A stretch of DNA of 64,000 bases, from assembly GCF_016107555.1 (NCBI RefSeq), contig NZ_JABASU010000008.1, positions 1 through 64,000 of the forward strand. Direction: 5' to 3'. The stretch is from Psychrobacter celer (GTDB taxonomy: Bacteria > Pseudomonadota > Gammaproteobacteria > Pseudomonadales > Moraxellaceae). The notes beneath the pieces are model-generated. The model was not told the DNA's origin and made no database searches. It saw only the letters and a list, made by a program, of their open reading frames with translations. Every line of letters starts with the position of its first letter. Position 1 is the stretch's first letter. Of the stretch, positions 1 through 8,285 are shown piece by piece. Made by a program: the position numbers and the translations under genes.

Positions 1-24
1 GGTATTTTATAAGAGATTCTACGT

Positions 25-285
25 TTGAGCTGTGCTATTTTAGGGGATAGTTACAATTTTGACGATAACTTAATAACTAACGAGAGTTTCTCTGATACTA
101 CTAAATCTGCTATTTTCATTACTGATGCCTTACAGAATGCAGTACGTTGTAAGATATGTAATGCGAGAATTCATAGAAATTCTATGTCTATAGATCATAT
201 AGTTAGGAAGCAGGATGGTGGCATAGGAAACTTTGAGAATGGTCAGTTAACGCATCCATACTGCAACACCACATATAAGAATTAA
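25..285 (+). pseudogene. HNH-endonuclease C-terminal fragment
   Basis: The translation carries a compact HNH zinc-finger nuclease signature: a CKIC pair, an SIDHI motif about 15 residues later, and an HPYCN segment near the C-terminus, about 45 residues in all. This layout resembles the C-terminal HNH domain of large DUF262-type restriction or defence proteins. The reading frame has a stop codon at 10-12, so the 86 codons (possible TTG start at 25) cannot simply continue into an upstream gene in this frame. The segment before the HNH motif has no recognisable domain. It is base-poor in G and C compared with the genes that follow. I read it as a broken or frameshifted remnant, or the tail of an accessory gene to the left; a free-standing small HNH protein is possible. 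Confidence 0.5.
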
Positions 286-322
286 TTTCTTAAAATATTT
301 TTAAATATCAATGAATCTAATT

Positions 323-361
323 AAAAAAAGCAGCCCTCCAAAACGAGCGCTGCTTTTTTTA
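323..361. terminator. Bidirectional rho-independent terminator
   Basis: AGCAGC and GCTGCT form a stem around a GC-containing loop, flanked by an A-run on the left and a T-run on the right. It can serve both the HNH fragment (plus) and acuI (minus). Confidence 0.75.
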
Positions 362-376
362 TAGCAAGCCTAAAAC

Positions 377-1396
377 CTAACCCCGCACATTCACCACATA
401 ACGCCCCACCGCCTGACCATCAATAAAGCGGTCTAGGTATTCTGGGGTTTGCTCAAGGGTGATTTCTTCCGCGTATTGCTCCAGATTGGGTAGTTTCATG
501 TCCGTTGCCACGCGCTGCCAAATCGCTTTTTTGTCCTCAAGCGGGATAAATACCGAGTCGATACCCAGTAGCGATACCGCACGCGTGATAAACGGCAATA
601 CGGTCATCGAAAATGACGCTGATGCTGCAAGGCCACAGGTCGTCACTGCGCCACCTGGTTTGGTTTGCTTGAGTAGGTTGGCAAGATAGTCACCGCCGAC
701 GGTATCGATGGCATTGGCCCATAGCGGACGGCCAACAGGGCGATTGCCGACTTCATTGATGGTGTCACGATGGCGCACTTCGGTGGCGCCTAACTCTTTC
801 AAGTGTTCGCTTTGCTCAGGCTTACCAGAGAAGGCGATAGACTCGTAGCCCAGCTGCGAGAGGATAGCGATACTGATAGTGCCCACACCGCCTGTCGCGC
901 CTGATACGGCAACGGGGCCATCGCTTGGTTTTGCGCCCATTTTCTCCAGCTTTTGGATGCTTAGCGCCGCCGTTAGGCCGCCTGTACCATAGATCATCGC
1001 TTCTTTTAGGCTCAGCGCTTCAGGACAAGGCAATGCCCAGTCGGCAGGGATGGCAATCATTTGCCCGAGTCCGCCTGCGGTGTTCATACCTAAATCATAG
1101 CCGAATACCACGACCTCTTGACCTTCGTTAAAAGTGCCAGACTTGTCGCTGACCACCACGCCTGCCGCGTCAATACCAGGGGTGTGCGGATAGTTTTTGG
1201 TGATGCTCTTATTGCCTGAGGCCGACATGGCATCTTTATAGTTGAGCGAGGAGTAATGTACTTCGATCAATAGATCATTGTCAGGCAGGTCGCTGACGTA
1301 GCGTTCTTGAATGTTTTTTGCGAACGTGCCTTCGCTGGTTTCTTCGACCACTAAGGCTTTAAAGGTTTTATTATCAGAGTTTGTTTGATTGGACAT
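377..1396 (-). CDS. acuI: AcuI/YhdH-type NADPH-dependent acryloyl-CoA reductase (MDR family)
   Basis: A 339-residue medium-chain dehydrogenase/reductase without the zinc ligands of classical alcohol dehydrogenases. The N-terminal GroES-like domain has the YhdH/AcuI hallmark SSLNYKDAM followed by HTPGIDAAG (about residues 50-80). The Rossmann half contains the GATGGVG nucleotide-binding loop (about 166-172). Characterised AcuI proteins reduce acryloyl-CoA to propionyl-CoA with NADPH and detoxify acrylate. An AGAGGAA ribosome-binding site sits 8 nt before the ATG. It follows another MDR gene by 42 nt on the same strand, so the two are probably co-transcribed and end at the terminator around 342. 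The exact substrate is inferred from family. Confidence 0.85.
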   Translation of the reverse strand: MSNQTNSDNKTFKALVVEETSEGTFAKNIQERYVSDLPDNDLLIEVHYSSLNYKDAMSASGNKSITKNYPHTPGIDAAGVVVSDKSGTFNEGQEVVVFGYDLGMNTAGGLGQMIAIPADWALPCPEALSLKEAMIYGTGGLTAALSIQKLEKMGAKPSDGPVAVSGATGGVGTISIAILSQLGYESIAFSGKPEQSEHLKELGATEVRHRDTINEVGNRPVGRPLWANAIDTVGGDYLANLLKQTKPGGAVTTCGLAASASFSMTVLPFITRAVSLLGIDSVFIPLEDKKAIWQRVATDMKLPNLEQYAEEITLEQTPEYLDRFIDGQAVGRYVVNVRG

Positions 1397-1438
1397 AATA
1401 TTATTCCTCTTTTGGTAAATAAACTTTACGGCGATACA

Positions 1439-2419
1439 TTAAGGCTTGATGAGTATCTTACCTTTTTTGTCTGATTGTACCTCATCAGAGACCGCTTTTT
1501 GGATGTCGTTTAAATCGTAAACACCGCCAGTCGGTAGTTTTAGGGTGCCATTAGCAGCATTTTCGATTAGCTCACCAGTTAAGCGCTGCATATCGTCTTT
1601 ACTGATGGTTTGCATCATATCGCTCGCCCAAAAGCCTTTGACTTGCGCCAGATTAAAGATCAGATTGCTAGGATTCAGCATCAGCGGTTTACCTGACATT
1701 GCGCCGAGTGACGCCATGACGCCATGTTTACCCAGCATTGATACTAGCTCGCCGCCTGGCTGACCACCAACGGCATCGACTGCGCCGCTGATTTGAGCAT
1801 CGCCAACGATTTTTTTGACTTGCTCTTTCCAGTCGTCATTATCAGTCACGACGTTGTTGTCAGTGATACCTAAATCGATAAGCTCTTGCTCAGATTTTTT
1901 GCTTCGTACTAGATTAATGGTGTTGATTTTACGAGTAGGAGCGAGCATCGCCATCGATTCACCAACCGCACCGTTAGCAGCGTTTTGGATGATCCATTGA
2001 CCCGGCTTGATGTTTAAAAACTCAATGAGCAACAGCGCGCTCATCGGCATAGCGATTAATTGAGCGGCCATCTCATCATCGATAGCGTCTGGTATAGGGA
2101 TGATGCTTTGAACTGGGGAGATAAAATACTCCGCCCACGTGCCTTGTACGCCTGAGACTACGACGCGCTGACCTTTTTCAAAGCCTGTGACCTCACTGCC
2201 TAAAGCATCAATAGTCCCTACCGCCTCACTACCGCCTGTCGCAGGCAGTTTAGGTTTATTACCGTACTCGCCTTTGATGGTAACAAGGTCGTGATTATGA
2301 ATGGAAGATAAGACAGTCTTGATACGGACTTCGTTGTCTTTGGGCTCTGGAGTCGGGCTGTCACTCACGCTAAGCACGTCAGATGGTTTGCCAAATTCGT
2401 TATAAGTTGCAGTGCGCAT
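1439..2419 (-). CDS. Zinc-independent MDR oxidoreductase, enoyl-reductase-like (paralogue A)
   Basis: A 326-residue MDR-superfamily protein. The N-terminal GroES-like domain contains SIHNHD and GGSEAVG, and the Rossmann domain has the NAANGAVG loop (about 145-152), an arrangement typical of 2-enoyl thioester reductase/quinone-oxidoreductase-like members. The start at 2419 is preferred because AAGGA lies 7 nt upstream of that ATG; a 12-codon upstream extension lacks such a site. The protein is strongly similar along its whole length to the product of 2743-3720, so the two arose by tandem duplication. It lies directly upstream of acuI. Substrate is unknown; reduction of an activated C=C bond with NADPH is the inference. 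Confidence 0.75.
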   Translation of the reverse strand: MRTATYNEFGKPSDVLSVSDSPTPEPKDNEVRIKTVLSSIHNHDLVTIKGEYGNKPKLPATGGSEAVGTIDALGSEVTGFEKGQRVVVSGVQGTWAEYFISPVQSIIPIPDAIDDEMAAQLIAMPMSALLLIEFLNIKPGQWIIQNAANGAVGESMAMLAPTRKINTINLVRSKKSEQELIDLGITDNNVVTDNDDWKEQVKKIVGDAQISGAVDAVGGQPGGELVSMLGKHGVMASLGAMSGKPLMLNPSNLIFNLAQVKGFWASDMMQTISKDDMQRLTGELIENAANGTLKLPTGGVYDLNDIQKAVSDEVQSDKKGKILIKP

Positions 2420-2654
2420 AGAAGTATCCTTTTTATTATTTATCCGTTTGAGCACTTAAAGAGATTATTGAGTACTCAAAGAAATTAAGTTTAACAATTT
2501 GCTTTTTATAAAAGATAACAACTCAGACTAAGCGTTCTCAACTTGGTTTTGGTTACTTAACGTTGTGGCTGACTTAGAATTGTAAGGGAGTCGAGATTAA
2601 GCATAAGGCTTTCTTAACGAGTGCTACTTTTGCACCAGAATTAACATTCTGCAT

Positions 2655-2693
2655 AAAAAAACAGCGCTTCTATCATAAGAAGCACTGTTTTGA
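2655..2693 (-). terminator. Rho-independent terminator downstream of MDR paralogue B
   Basis: On the minus strand an AGTGCTTCT / AGAAGCGCT stem with one mismatch closes a short loop and is followed by seven T residues. It separates the 2743-3720 gene from the 1439-2419 gene. Confidence 0.7.
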
Positions 2694-2742
2694 GTGAGCT
2701 GTTAAAGGACTTTAGATCAGGTAATTTACGCGTAGCAAATTC

Positions 2743-3720
2743 TTATGGCTTTAACAGCACCTTACCGTTTTTACCTGATTGTAGTTTGCCATCAACGGCC
2801 TTTGTGATATCTGCTAGATCAAATGTCGCTTCAACGGGCAATTTCAACTTGCCTTCGACGGCGCGCTCAATAAGCTCGTTGATAAGACGCTGTTTATTAT
2901 CCACGCTCATCTCTTGGCTGATTTTACTGCCCCAAAATCCTTTTACGATGGCTTGTTTAAAGATAAGATGCGTCGGATTGAGCGTCATGGGCTTACCTGA
3001 CATGATGCCAAAGGACGCCAAGGTGCCACCATGACCGAGCAGTGATAATAAGTCGCCACTGGCGTCGCCGCCGACAGAGTCGACTGCTGCGCTGATGCTG
3101 TCATCGCCGATGATTTGTCGGACTTGGTCTTTCCAGTCGTCATCTTCGGTGTTGATATTGTGTTTGATGTTGAGGGCTGCTAACTCTTTGACGGCCTCGC
3201 CACTACGTACGACGTTGATGGTATGGACGCCGCGCGCCGACGCCAGCATGGCAAGTGACTTACCGACTGCGCCATTGGCGGCATTGTGAATAAGCCATTG
3301 ACCGCTTTTTACTTCCAAGAACTCCAGCAGCATCAAGGCACTAAGCGGCATGGCGATTAATTGCGCGGCCATCTCATCATCCAGGCTTTCAGGGATGGCA
3401 AACACCATGTCCTCGTCAGCGACGAAGTACTCCGCCCAAGTCGCTTGCACACTGGCCGCCGCCACGCGTTGCCCGACTTTTAACCCTTTAACGTCACTAC
3501 CAACGGCGTCAATAATGCCCAGCGCTTCACTACCGCCGATCGCCGGCAGCTCGGGTTTAAAGCCATACTGACCGCGCACGGTGAGCAAGTCATGGTTGTG
3601 GATAGAGGCGAGTACCGTTTTGACACGGACTTCATTGGCCTGTGGCTCAGGGATAGGGCGATCGCCGAGGCTGAGGACTTCGGTGGGTTTGCCAAATTCG
3701 TTATAAGTTGCGCTACGCAT
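2743..3720 (-). CDS. Zinc-independent MDR oxidoreductase, enoyl-reductase-like (paralogue B)
   Basis: A 325-residue paralogue of the neighbouring MDR protein. It shares the opening TYNEFGKP, the SIHNHD block, GGSEALG, the HNAANGAVG dinucleotide loop and the C-terminal GKVLLKP. AAGGA precedes the ATG by a normal spacing. Unlike paralogue A it has its own terminator and so its own transcription unit. Its closeness to A and shared orientation point to local duplication followed by divergence; the downstream acuI is a more distant member of the same superfamily. Physiological substrate cannot be read from the sequence. Confidence 0.75.
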   Translation of the reverse strand: MRSATYNEFGKPTEVLSLGDRPIPEPQANEVRVKTVLASIHNHDLLTVRGQYGFKPELPAIGGSEALGIIDAVGSDVKGLKVGQRVAAASVQATWAEYFVADEDMVFAIPESLDDEMAAQLIAMPLSALMLLEFLEVKSGQWLIHNAANGAVGKSLAMLASARGVHTINVVRSGEAVKELAALNIKHNINTEDDDWKDQVRQIIGDDSISAAVDSVGGDASGDLLSLLGHGGTLASFGIMSGKPMTLNPTHLIFKQAIVKGFWGSKISQEMSVDNKQRLINELIERAVEGKLKLPVEATFDLADITKAVDGKLQSGKNGKVLLKP

Positions 3721-3770
3721 AATATATTCCTTTTTATCATTTATAAGGGTTTATAAGTATTGTTAGAGTG

Positions 3771-3885
3771 GGGCGTGTCTTCAATTCACTCGATAGTCAT
3801 CTAAATGGGCTAAAAATGGCTAATTTTCTTGTTTGACGACAATTTATCTCATTTTTATCGCCATTTTTGAAATGAAGACACGCCC
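3771..3885. mobile_element. MITE-like element with 13-bp terminal inverted repeats
   Basis: The ends are perfect inverted repeats, GGGCGTGTCTTCA at 3771-3783 and its reverse complement at 3873-3885, extending to 16 of 17 matches. A second nested inverted repeat, AAAAATGGC at 3812-3820 and GCCATTTTT at 3860-3868, makes the element a partial palindrome. There is no coding capacity. The right end abuts TAG, as does a related-looking element at 47376-47457. It lies upstream of MDR paralogue B. A non-autonomous transposon is the best reading; no parent transposase is in the window. Confidence 0.5.
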
Positions 3886-4010
3886 TAGTATTTATTAAGA
3901 AAACAATTTAGAACTACCTTAACAAGGGGTTTGGATCACTGACAAGGCAACTTTGGTTACCTGATGTTGTGAGTGGTTTTAGCTATGAATTTTTTAAAAA
4001 ATTACAAGGA

Positions 4011-4640
4011 TTAATTATCAATACTCGCTTCATGGTCAAGGCTATTAGTTTCAGGGTTACTCATCTTAGGATCGATTACCTTAAACTTCTCATCGACCAT
4101 ATTAGTCAGTAAAGGCTCACCGTCATCATTAACCCGGAATAAGCCATATTCAGCCGCCTCAAAAGCCTCGGCATGACCTTCTTGAAAGAAAAAAGCGTTG
4201 GTCGCCAGTTTGAGTACGCCATTACGGAGACGATAATAAATCGCCCTCTCATTTGTGCTTAAGTTGTCAGGCTTACTCTCTGCCAAGTGCTCAAACTGTC
4301 CGACATTATTATTATCCAAAGCGACGATGACATAGCCTTCCTCATGAGTAGGATAGCTGCCCGGAGCTGTATTTAAGGCGGCAAATACCTCATTCTCTAG
4401 CGCATAACGTAGCGTCATATAGTCGCCCTGCATAAAGCCGCGTGGATCAACGGGCGCAAGCTCAAGCAGTACGGTATCACCAGTGGCTAAATGGGTCTCG
4501 TATTTGGCGACATTGAGAGTCATTACTACTAAGATAACGATTAAGCCAAACAGCGCAATAGTAATTCTAACTGCTCGTTTTTCAAGCCAGCCAATCGAGC
4601 TAAGCACGGATGAATTTTGAGCCATAGTCTTATTATTCAT
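4011..4640 (-). CDS. GDYXXLXY-domain membrane-anchored protein
   Basis: A 209-residue protein with one N-terminal transmembrane segment (about residues 26-46) and a periplasm-facing remainder. It contains the family signature PRGFMQGDYMTLRY (about 66-79), which defines the GDYXXLXY domain. Members commonly occur next to DUF2157 and DUF4401 membrane proteins, exactly as here. The start overlaps the stop of the DUF4401 gene by 4 nt (4637-4640), so translational coupling is likely. The biochemical function of the family is unknown to me; the shared operon suggests one membrane complex. Confidence 0.8.
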   Translation of the reverse strand: MNNKTMAQNSSVLSSIGWLEKRAVRITIALFGLIVILVVMTLNVAKYETHLATGDTVLLELAPVDPRGFMQGDYMTLRYALENEVFAALNTAPGSYPTHEEGYVIVALDNNNVGQFEHLAESKPDNLSTNERAIYYRLRNGVLKLATNAFFFQEGHAEAFEAAEYGLFRVNDDGEPLLTNMVDEKFKVIDPKMSNPETNSLDHEASIDN

Positions 4641-5785
4641 GACAAGCGCTCCTTATCAGTACTCGTTGCTAATGCCACATTACTGGCAAAGTAACGTTTG
4701 ATCAGTAGCCAGCGCATCAGCAATAAGCCAACTCCGATAATAAGCATAGAAGCGGCTTTGAGTAATAATGACGTATCGAGCTGATAGTAATACCAAAAGA
4801 TATAGCTGACTAAGGCGATAATACCAAGCGCTAATAGCACTCGCTGACTATTGGCAAACGCTATGACAATAATAAGGCTAGTGGCGAGCAACCCTGAAAC
4901 GTAAATCGATACCACCCCAAGCACGGCGGTAGCGCCGACTATAATCAGTCCCGTTGCTGAGAGCAGTTGGATACGGTAGCGCTTCAAGATTAAGTAAGCG
5001 GCACATAAGCTAGCAAGGGCCAATAATCCTTGCGCTAAATAGTAGTTATAACGAAAAGGGTTACCGTCATTATCGAAGCTGCCATCATATTCAGCAACGA
5101 TAAAATAGACCGAAACGCCAAGCAACACAAGGGCGCTTGCATAGCCAAACGCGCTAATAATAGATTGTGCATAGACTTGATGTGGACGAGGAACGCGCCG
5201 TAATAGCGGATAGCGTTGCAATTGCGTCACGATAGTCAAGAGCGCTAATACGCCTAAACTTAGCTCAGGGAACTGATAATAATTGAACAAATAGACCATA
5301 AGCCCAAGCACGAGGCTAGCACCTAGCAGTCGATACACCACATTGGGCATGATAAAAGTCAAATAGCTTTGAATAATCAAAAATAGCCAGACTGATAAGG
5401 GGCGCTCTACGGCATAAAAGAACAATCCAGCAGCGACATACAACTGTCCTGTGATACTGATAGCAAAGGCTGAATATTCAAAGAATAGATTGCGATGTTT
5501 GCTTGCGGTATTAAAGAGCCAAAAGGCAAGAGCGCTTAAAGCTAGACCTACTATAATAAGGCCTATAGCGCTTTTTAACACATTACTTTCAGCCAAAAAT
5601 AAAGTCAAAAAACCTGTAAAAAACAAACTGGCTAACAAGCCACCGAAACCAATAAAAAGTTGCAGATACCAAGGGGTATGTTTCTGTGAGTCGTCATCTA
5701 AATGGTCGTTATATACGCTAAAATCTTTAGCGATTAGACCGATATTTTGCAGCGATGCCAGCGCTTGTTGGTCGTTATTATTCAT
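4637..5785 (-). CDS. DUF4401 polytopic membrane protein
   Basis: A 382-residue, very hydrophobic protein with a soluble N-terminal stretch of about 40 residues and then roughly ten or more predicted transmembrane segments to the C-terminus. The sequence and its position between DUF2157 and GDYXXLXY genes match the DUF4401 family. The start overlaps the upstream reading frame by 8 nt and the stop overlaps the downstream start by 4 nt, so the three frames form a tightly coupled operon. No catalytic motif is visible and no function should be assigned. Confidence 0.75.
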   Translation of the reverse strand: MNNNDQQALASLQNIGLIAKDFSVYNDHLDDDSQKHTPWYLQLFIGFGGLLASLFFTGFLTLFLAESNVLKSAIGLIIVGLALSALAFWLFNTASKHRNLFFEYSAFAISITGQLYVAAGLFFYAVERPLSVWLFLIIQSYLTFIMPNVVYRLLGASLVLGLMVYLFNYYQFPELSLGVLALLTIVTQLQRYPLLRRVPRPHQVYAQSIISAFGYASALVLLGVSVYFIVAEYDGSFDNDGNPFRYNYYLAQGLLALASLCAAYLILKRYRIQLLSATGLIIVGATAVLGVVSIYVSGLLATSLIIVIAFANSQRVLLALGIIALVSYIFWYYYQLDTSLLLKAASMLIIGVGLLLMRWLLIKRYFASNVALATSTDKERLS

Positions 5786-6059
5786 GATCGGTTCCTTTTT
5801 TATTCAAAGGAGTATTCACCGCTTGTAAGATTTTAAGGTCTTCAGAAGGAGAGTTATCTGATTTTATAACTTCAAATAACCACTTGATAGCATAAGTAAC
5901 CATGCCAATCAGTAGAAGGGTTAAGACGAGTAGGCTGCCTGCATCAAAGTCATTAGGTAGTATGTTAACTGCCCAAGACATCACTACAATAATGAGAGAA
6001 AAGCAAAGGTAGGTCAGCATCAGTAGATCACTGCGCTGTCGATAAAAACGCCAATACAT
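5778..6059 (-). CDS. C-terminal piece of amber-interrupted DUF2157 membrane protein
   Basis: This 93-codon frame encodes two hydrophobic segments and a polar tail. It lies in the same reading frame as the DUF2157 gene just upstream: between them are only a TAG at 6084-6086 and eight sense codons (6060-6083). Joined, the two parts give about 387 residues, a normal DUF2157 length. I therefore read it as the severed C-terminus of that gene. The ATG at 6059 has no clear ribosome-binding site, so independent translation is doubtful, though coupled re-initiation or read-through cannot be excluded. Its end overlaps the DUF4401 start by 8 nt. Confidence 0.6.
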   Translation of the reverse strand: MYWRFYRQRSDLLMLTYLCFSLIIVVMSWAVNILPNDFDAGSLLVLTLLLIGMVTYAIKWLFEVIKSDNSPSEDLKILQAVNTPLNKKGTDHE

Positions 6060-6083
6060 AAAGGCGCACCAGCCCGCCCAAAG

Positions 6084-6941
6084 CTATAAAGACAGGAGCG
6101 TCGCCAACACACTATCCACAGCAAAAACAGTAATAATAGCGAGGAAAGTGATAGCGATAGTGCTGATTAAACCAACAAGATAAGTACTCCAGTGCAAACC
6201 TGCTTGAGCTTGCAATAGTATATCGTCGTAAGTCGTTTTGGAGCTTGAAAGGTTAGGACTAGCAATAGAAGTATCTGAACCAACAATCTCGCTATTAACT
6301 TGGCTAGACATCGCACGTTTTTGACCCAAAAAGATAAGCCAAAGATTTAGGGCAACCAAATTGATCAGTGCCACTATCGCCACTCTTATAACATCTTGAT
6401 AGCTACTATCAACGAACGATAGATCTACCACCTCCAAATAAAGCAATAGAAAAGTATTAAGCAGCCCAAGCCACAATAGCCACAGTGCCGGAAAGCGGGC
6501 AATAATGACCCAAGGGGTAATCAATACTGCCCAAGCAAAAAACAGCTGCCAAGTATCCGCGCCAGTCTGATATACCTGCCCAAATAGCGCCAGCAAACTA
6601 CCCGTAATGATACTAGCGACCAGCAATAATAGCTGGCGAATAAAATGAAACCTGCGCCGAAAAGAGAGAGCCACGTAGAGCGCAATAGTGATAACCAGAG
6701 CGCCCTCGACCAAAGCGAATTTGCCTAGCTTACCCAAATTTTGCCAGTTATAAGCAATAAAAAACACCAGTGATAATACCAATGCCAGCGCACCGATAAT
6801 CAGCAAGGCTTTATCAAAGAAGCTAAGCCATGTTCTTTTGCTGGGATAGACTTTTAGGTGTTTGGCAGCAGCCTCTGCATGCTTGAGAGGAAGTTTGTGT
6901 TGTTCAATGAGTTGTTCGATAGCACGCCGCGTTTGACTCAT
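6084..6941 (-). CDS. DUF2157 membrane protein, truncated by an in-frame TAG
   Basis: A 285-residue product whose first 60 residues are soluble and helical, followed by several transmembrane segments, matching the DUF2157 family. AGAGGG lies 7 nt before the ATG. The frame ends at an amber codon (6084-6086), yet the same frame stays open afterwards for another 101 codons down to 5778. The family length is near 390 residues, so the present stop removes the last quarter. Either this is a recent nonsense mutation, a sequencing error, or a read-through site. The gene heads an operon with DUF4401 and GDYXXLXY genes. Confidence 0.75.
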   Translation of the reverse strand: MSQTRRAIEQLIEQHKLPLKHAEAAAKHLKVYPSKRTWLSFFDKALLIIGALALVLSLVFFIAYNWQNLGKLGKFALVEGALVITIALYVALSFRRRFHFIRQLLLLVASIITGSLLALFGQVYQTGADTWQLFFAWAVLITPWVIIARFPALWLLWLGLLNTFLLLYLEVVDLSFVDSSYQDVIRVAIVALINLVALNLWLIFLGQKRAMSSQVNSEIVGSDTSIASPNLSSSKTTYDDILLQAQAGLHWSTYLVGLISTIAITFLAIITVFAVDSVLATLLSL

Positions 6942-7071
6942 AGCGCCCTCTGTTTAACAGAATATTTAGCTTATCTTAGCGGTTTTTTTAGGCGGCATTT
7001 ATAGAGTTGAGTAAACAGAGGTAGGCGGGTGCAGCTAGAGGGTTTGAGGGTTTGAGGGTTTTAAGAGTAAA

Positions 7072-7323
7072 CTAATAAAACTCAATGCGGCTCAGCACGT
7101 GCTCTTGGATAAAATATGCGCAGATATAAGCGCTCGGCCAAGCAAACACAAAGGCTAAACTCCACGAACCCAATAAATCAGAGAAAAAATGATCGCTATA
7201 GCCAGCCTTTACCAGTATCAACGCCGCTGAAATAATAAGCGACATCATCATGGCCATTAGTCCGGTAAATACGAGACGATAAAGCTTACGACTCATACGT
7301 ATTCTCAGGGTAGGAAGTGCCAT
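7072..7323 (-). CDS. DUF2798 small membrane protein
   Basis: An 83-residue protein with a basic N-terminus and two transmembrane helices (about residues 15-37 and 50-70), fitting the DUF2798 family. An alternative start is the ATG at 7296, nine codons in, which keeps the whole hydrophobic core; neither start has a strong ribosome-binding site. It stands alone between the DUF2157 operon and the divergent racemase gene. The family has no established function. Confidence 0.6.
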   Translation of the reverse strand: MALPTLRIRMSRKLYRLVFTGLMAMMMSLIISAALILVKAGYSDHFFSDLLGSWSLAFVFAWPSAYICAYFIQEHVLSRIEFY

Positions 7324-7449
7324 AGATTTTTATCCCAAAATTTTGATAATGGCTATCATATAGTCTCTACTTTGCTGGGTAAATTGGTTATTGTTAATCA
7401 CTATGTTTGTAATAGCTGAATTATCATAAAGCTATCGCTAATATTGTGA

Positions 7450-7477
7450 TTGACTAATATTTGTGACTGCATAATAA
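7450..7477 (+). promoter_or_regulatory. Candidate sigma-70 promoter for the racemase gene
   Basis: TTGACT at 7450-7455 and TAATAA at 7472-7477 are separated by 16 nt and lie 20 nt before the start codon. Read by eye only. Confidence 0.4.
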
Positions 7478-7496
7478 ATGATAAAAGGAAGGGACG

Positions 7497-8228
7497 ATGA
7501 GAACTGAGAAACAAAAAATGCCGCACCAAAAAACGTTAGGCATCATCGGTGGCATGAGTTGGGAGAGTACCGAGAGCTATTATCGACTGATCAATGAAGG
7601 GGTCAAGGCTGAATTAGGTGGCCTGCATTCAGCGGACCTGCTTATTCATAGCTTAGACTTTGCGCCGATTGGTGAGCTGCAAGCAAAAGGCGAGTGGGCA
7701 CAGATGGGCGCGATATTAGTGAGTAGCGGCAAACGTCTGCAAGCGGCTGGCGCGCAAGGCTTGCTTATTGCGACTAATACCATGCACAAGGTAGCTGATG
7801 AGGTACAGGAGGCCACAGGCTTACCGATTATTCATATTGCCAATACAACCGCTAGTGCGATTCAAGCGCAGGGTCTGACTAAGATAGGTTTGCTCGGTAC
7901 GCAGTTTACCATGACGCAGGGTTTTTATAAGCAGCGCCTGACAGATAGCGGTTTGCAAGTGGTGATACCTAAAGATGCGGCGAGAGCAGAGGTGCACCGA
8001 ATTATCTATGAGGAGCTGTGCCAAGGGCAGTTATTGGACAGCTCAAGAGAATATTATCAAAGGGTCATTGAGCAATTAGCTGATGCAGGCTGCGAGGGGG
8101 TGATTTTGGGCTGTACTGAAATTGGCATGCTGATTAAGCAAGCGGACAGCCCCATCCCTGTGTTTGATACCACTGCTATCCATGCGCGAGCGGCGGTAAG
8201 GTTTTTAGTGGATAAGGCAGTCGGCTAA
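7497..8228 (+). CDS. Aspartate/glutamate racemase, YgeA-like
   Basis: A 243-residue member of the PLP-independent Asp/Glu racemase family. The N-terminus has the GIIGGMSWEST motif (about 15-25). The first catalytic position reads TNTMHK (about 87-92), with Thr where aspartate racemases have Cys; the second, GCTEIG (about 202-207), keeps its Cys. This Thr/Cys arrangement is that of E. coli YgeA, an L-Asp/L-Glu-preferring racemase, so similar specificity is inferred. AAGGAAGG precedes the ATG at good spacing, and a TTGACT/TAATAA promoter lies upstream. It appears monocistronic. Confidence 0.85.
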   Translation: MRTEKQKMPHQKTLGIIGGMSWESTESYYRLINEGVKAELGGLHSADLLIHSLDFAPIGELQAKGEWAQMGAILVSSGKRLQAAGAQGLLIATNTMHKVADEVQEATGLPIIHIANTTASAIQAQGLTKIGLLGTQFTMTQGFYKQRLTDSGLQVVIPKDAARAEVHRIIYEELCQGQLLDSSREYYQRVIEQLADAGCEGVILGCTEIGMLIKQADSPIPVFDTTAIHARAAVRFLVDKAVG

Positions 8229-8285
8229 ATACTGCAAAGATAGCATAAAACCTGCTGCGACCGTTTAGCCTTTATCGTAAGTTGG

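Noticed and set aside
7038-7061. Three tandem GAGGGTTT units downstream of the DUF2798 gene
   Set aside because: Only three short copies in a low-complexity patch; too little to call a repeat element.
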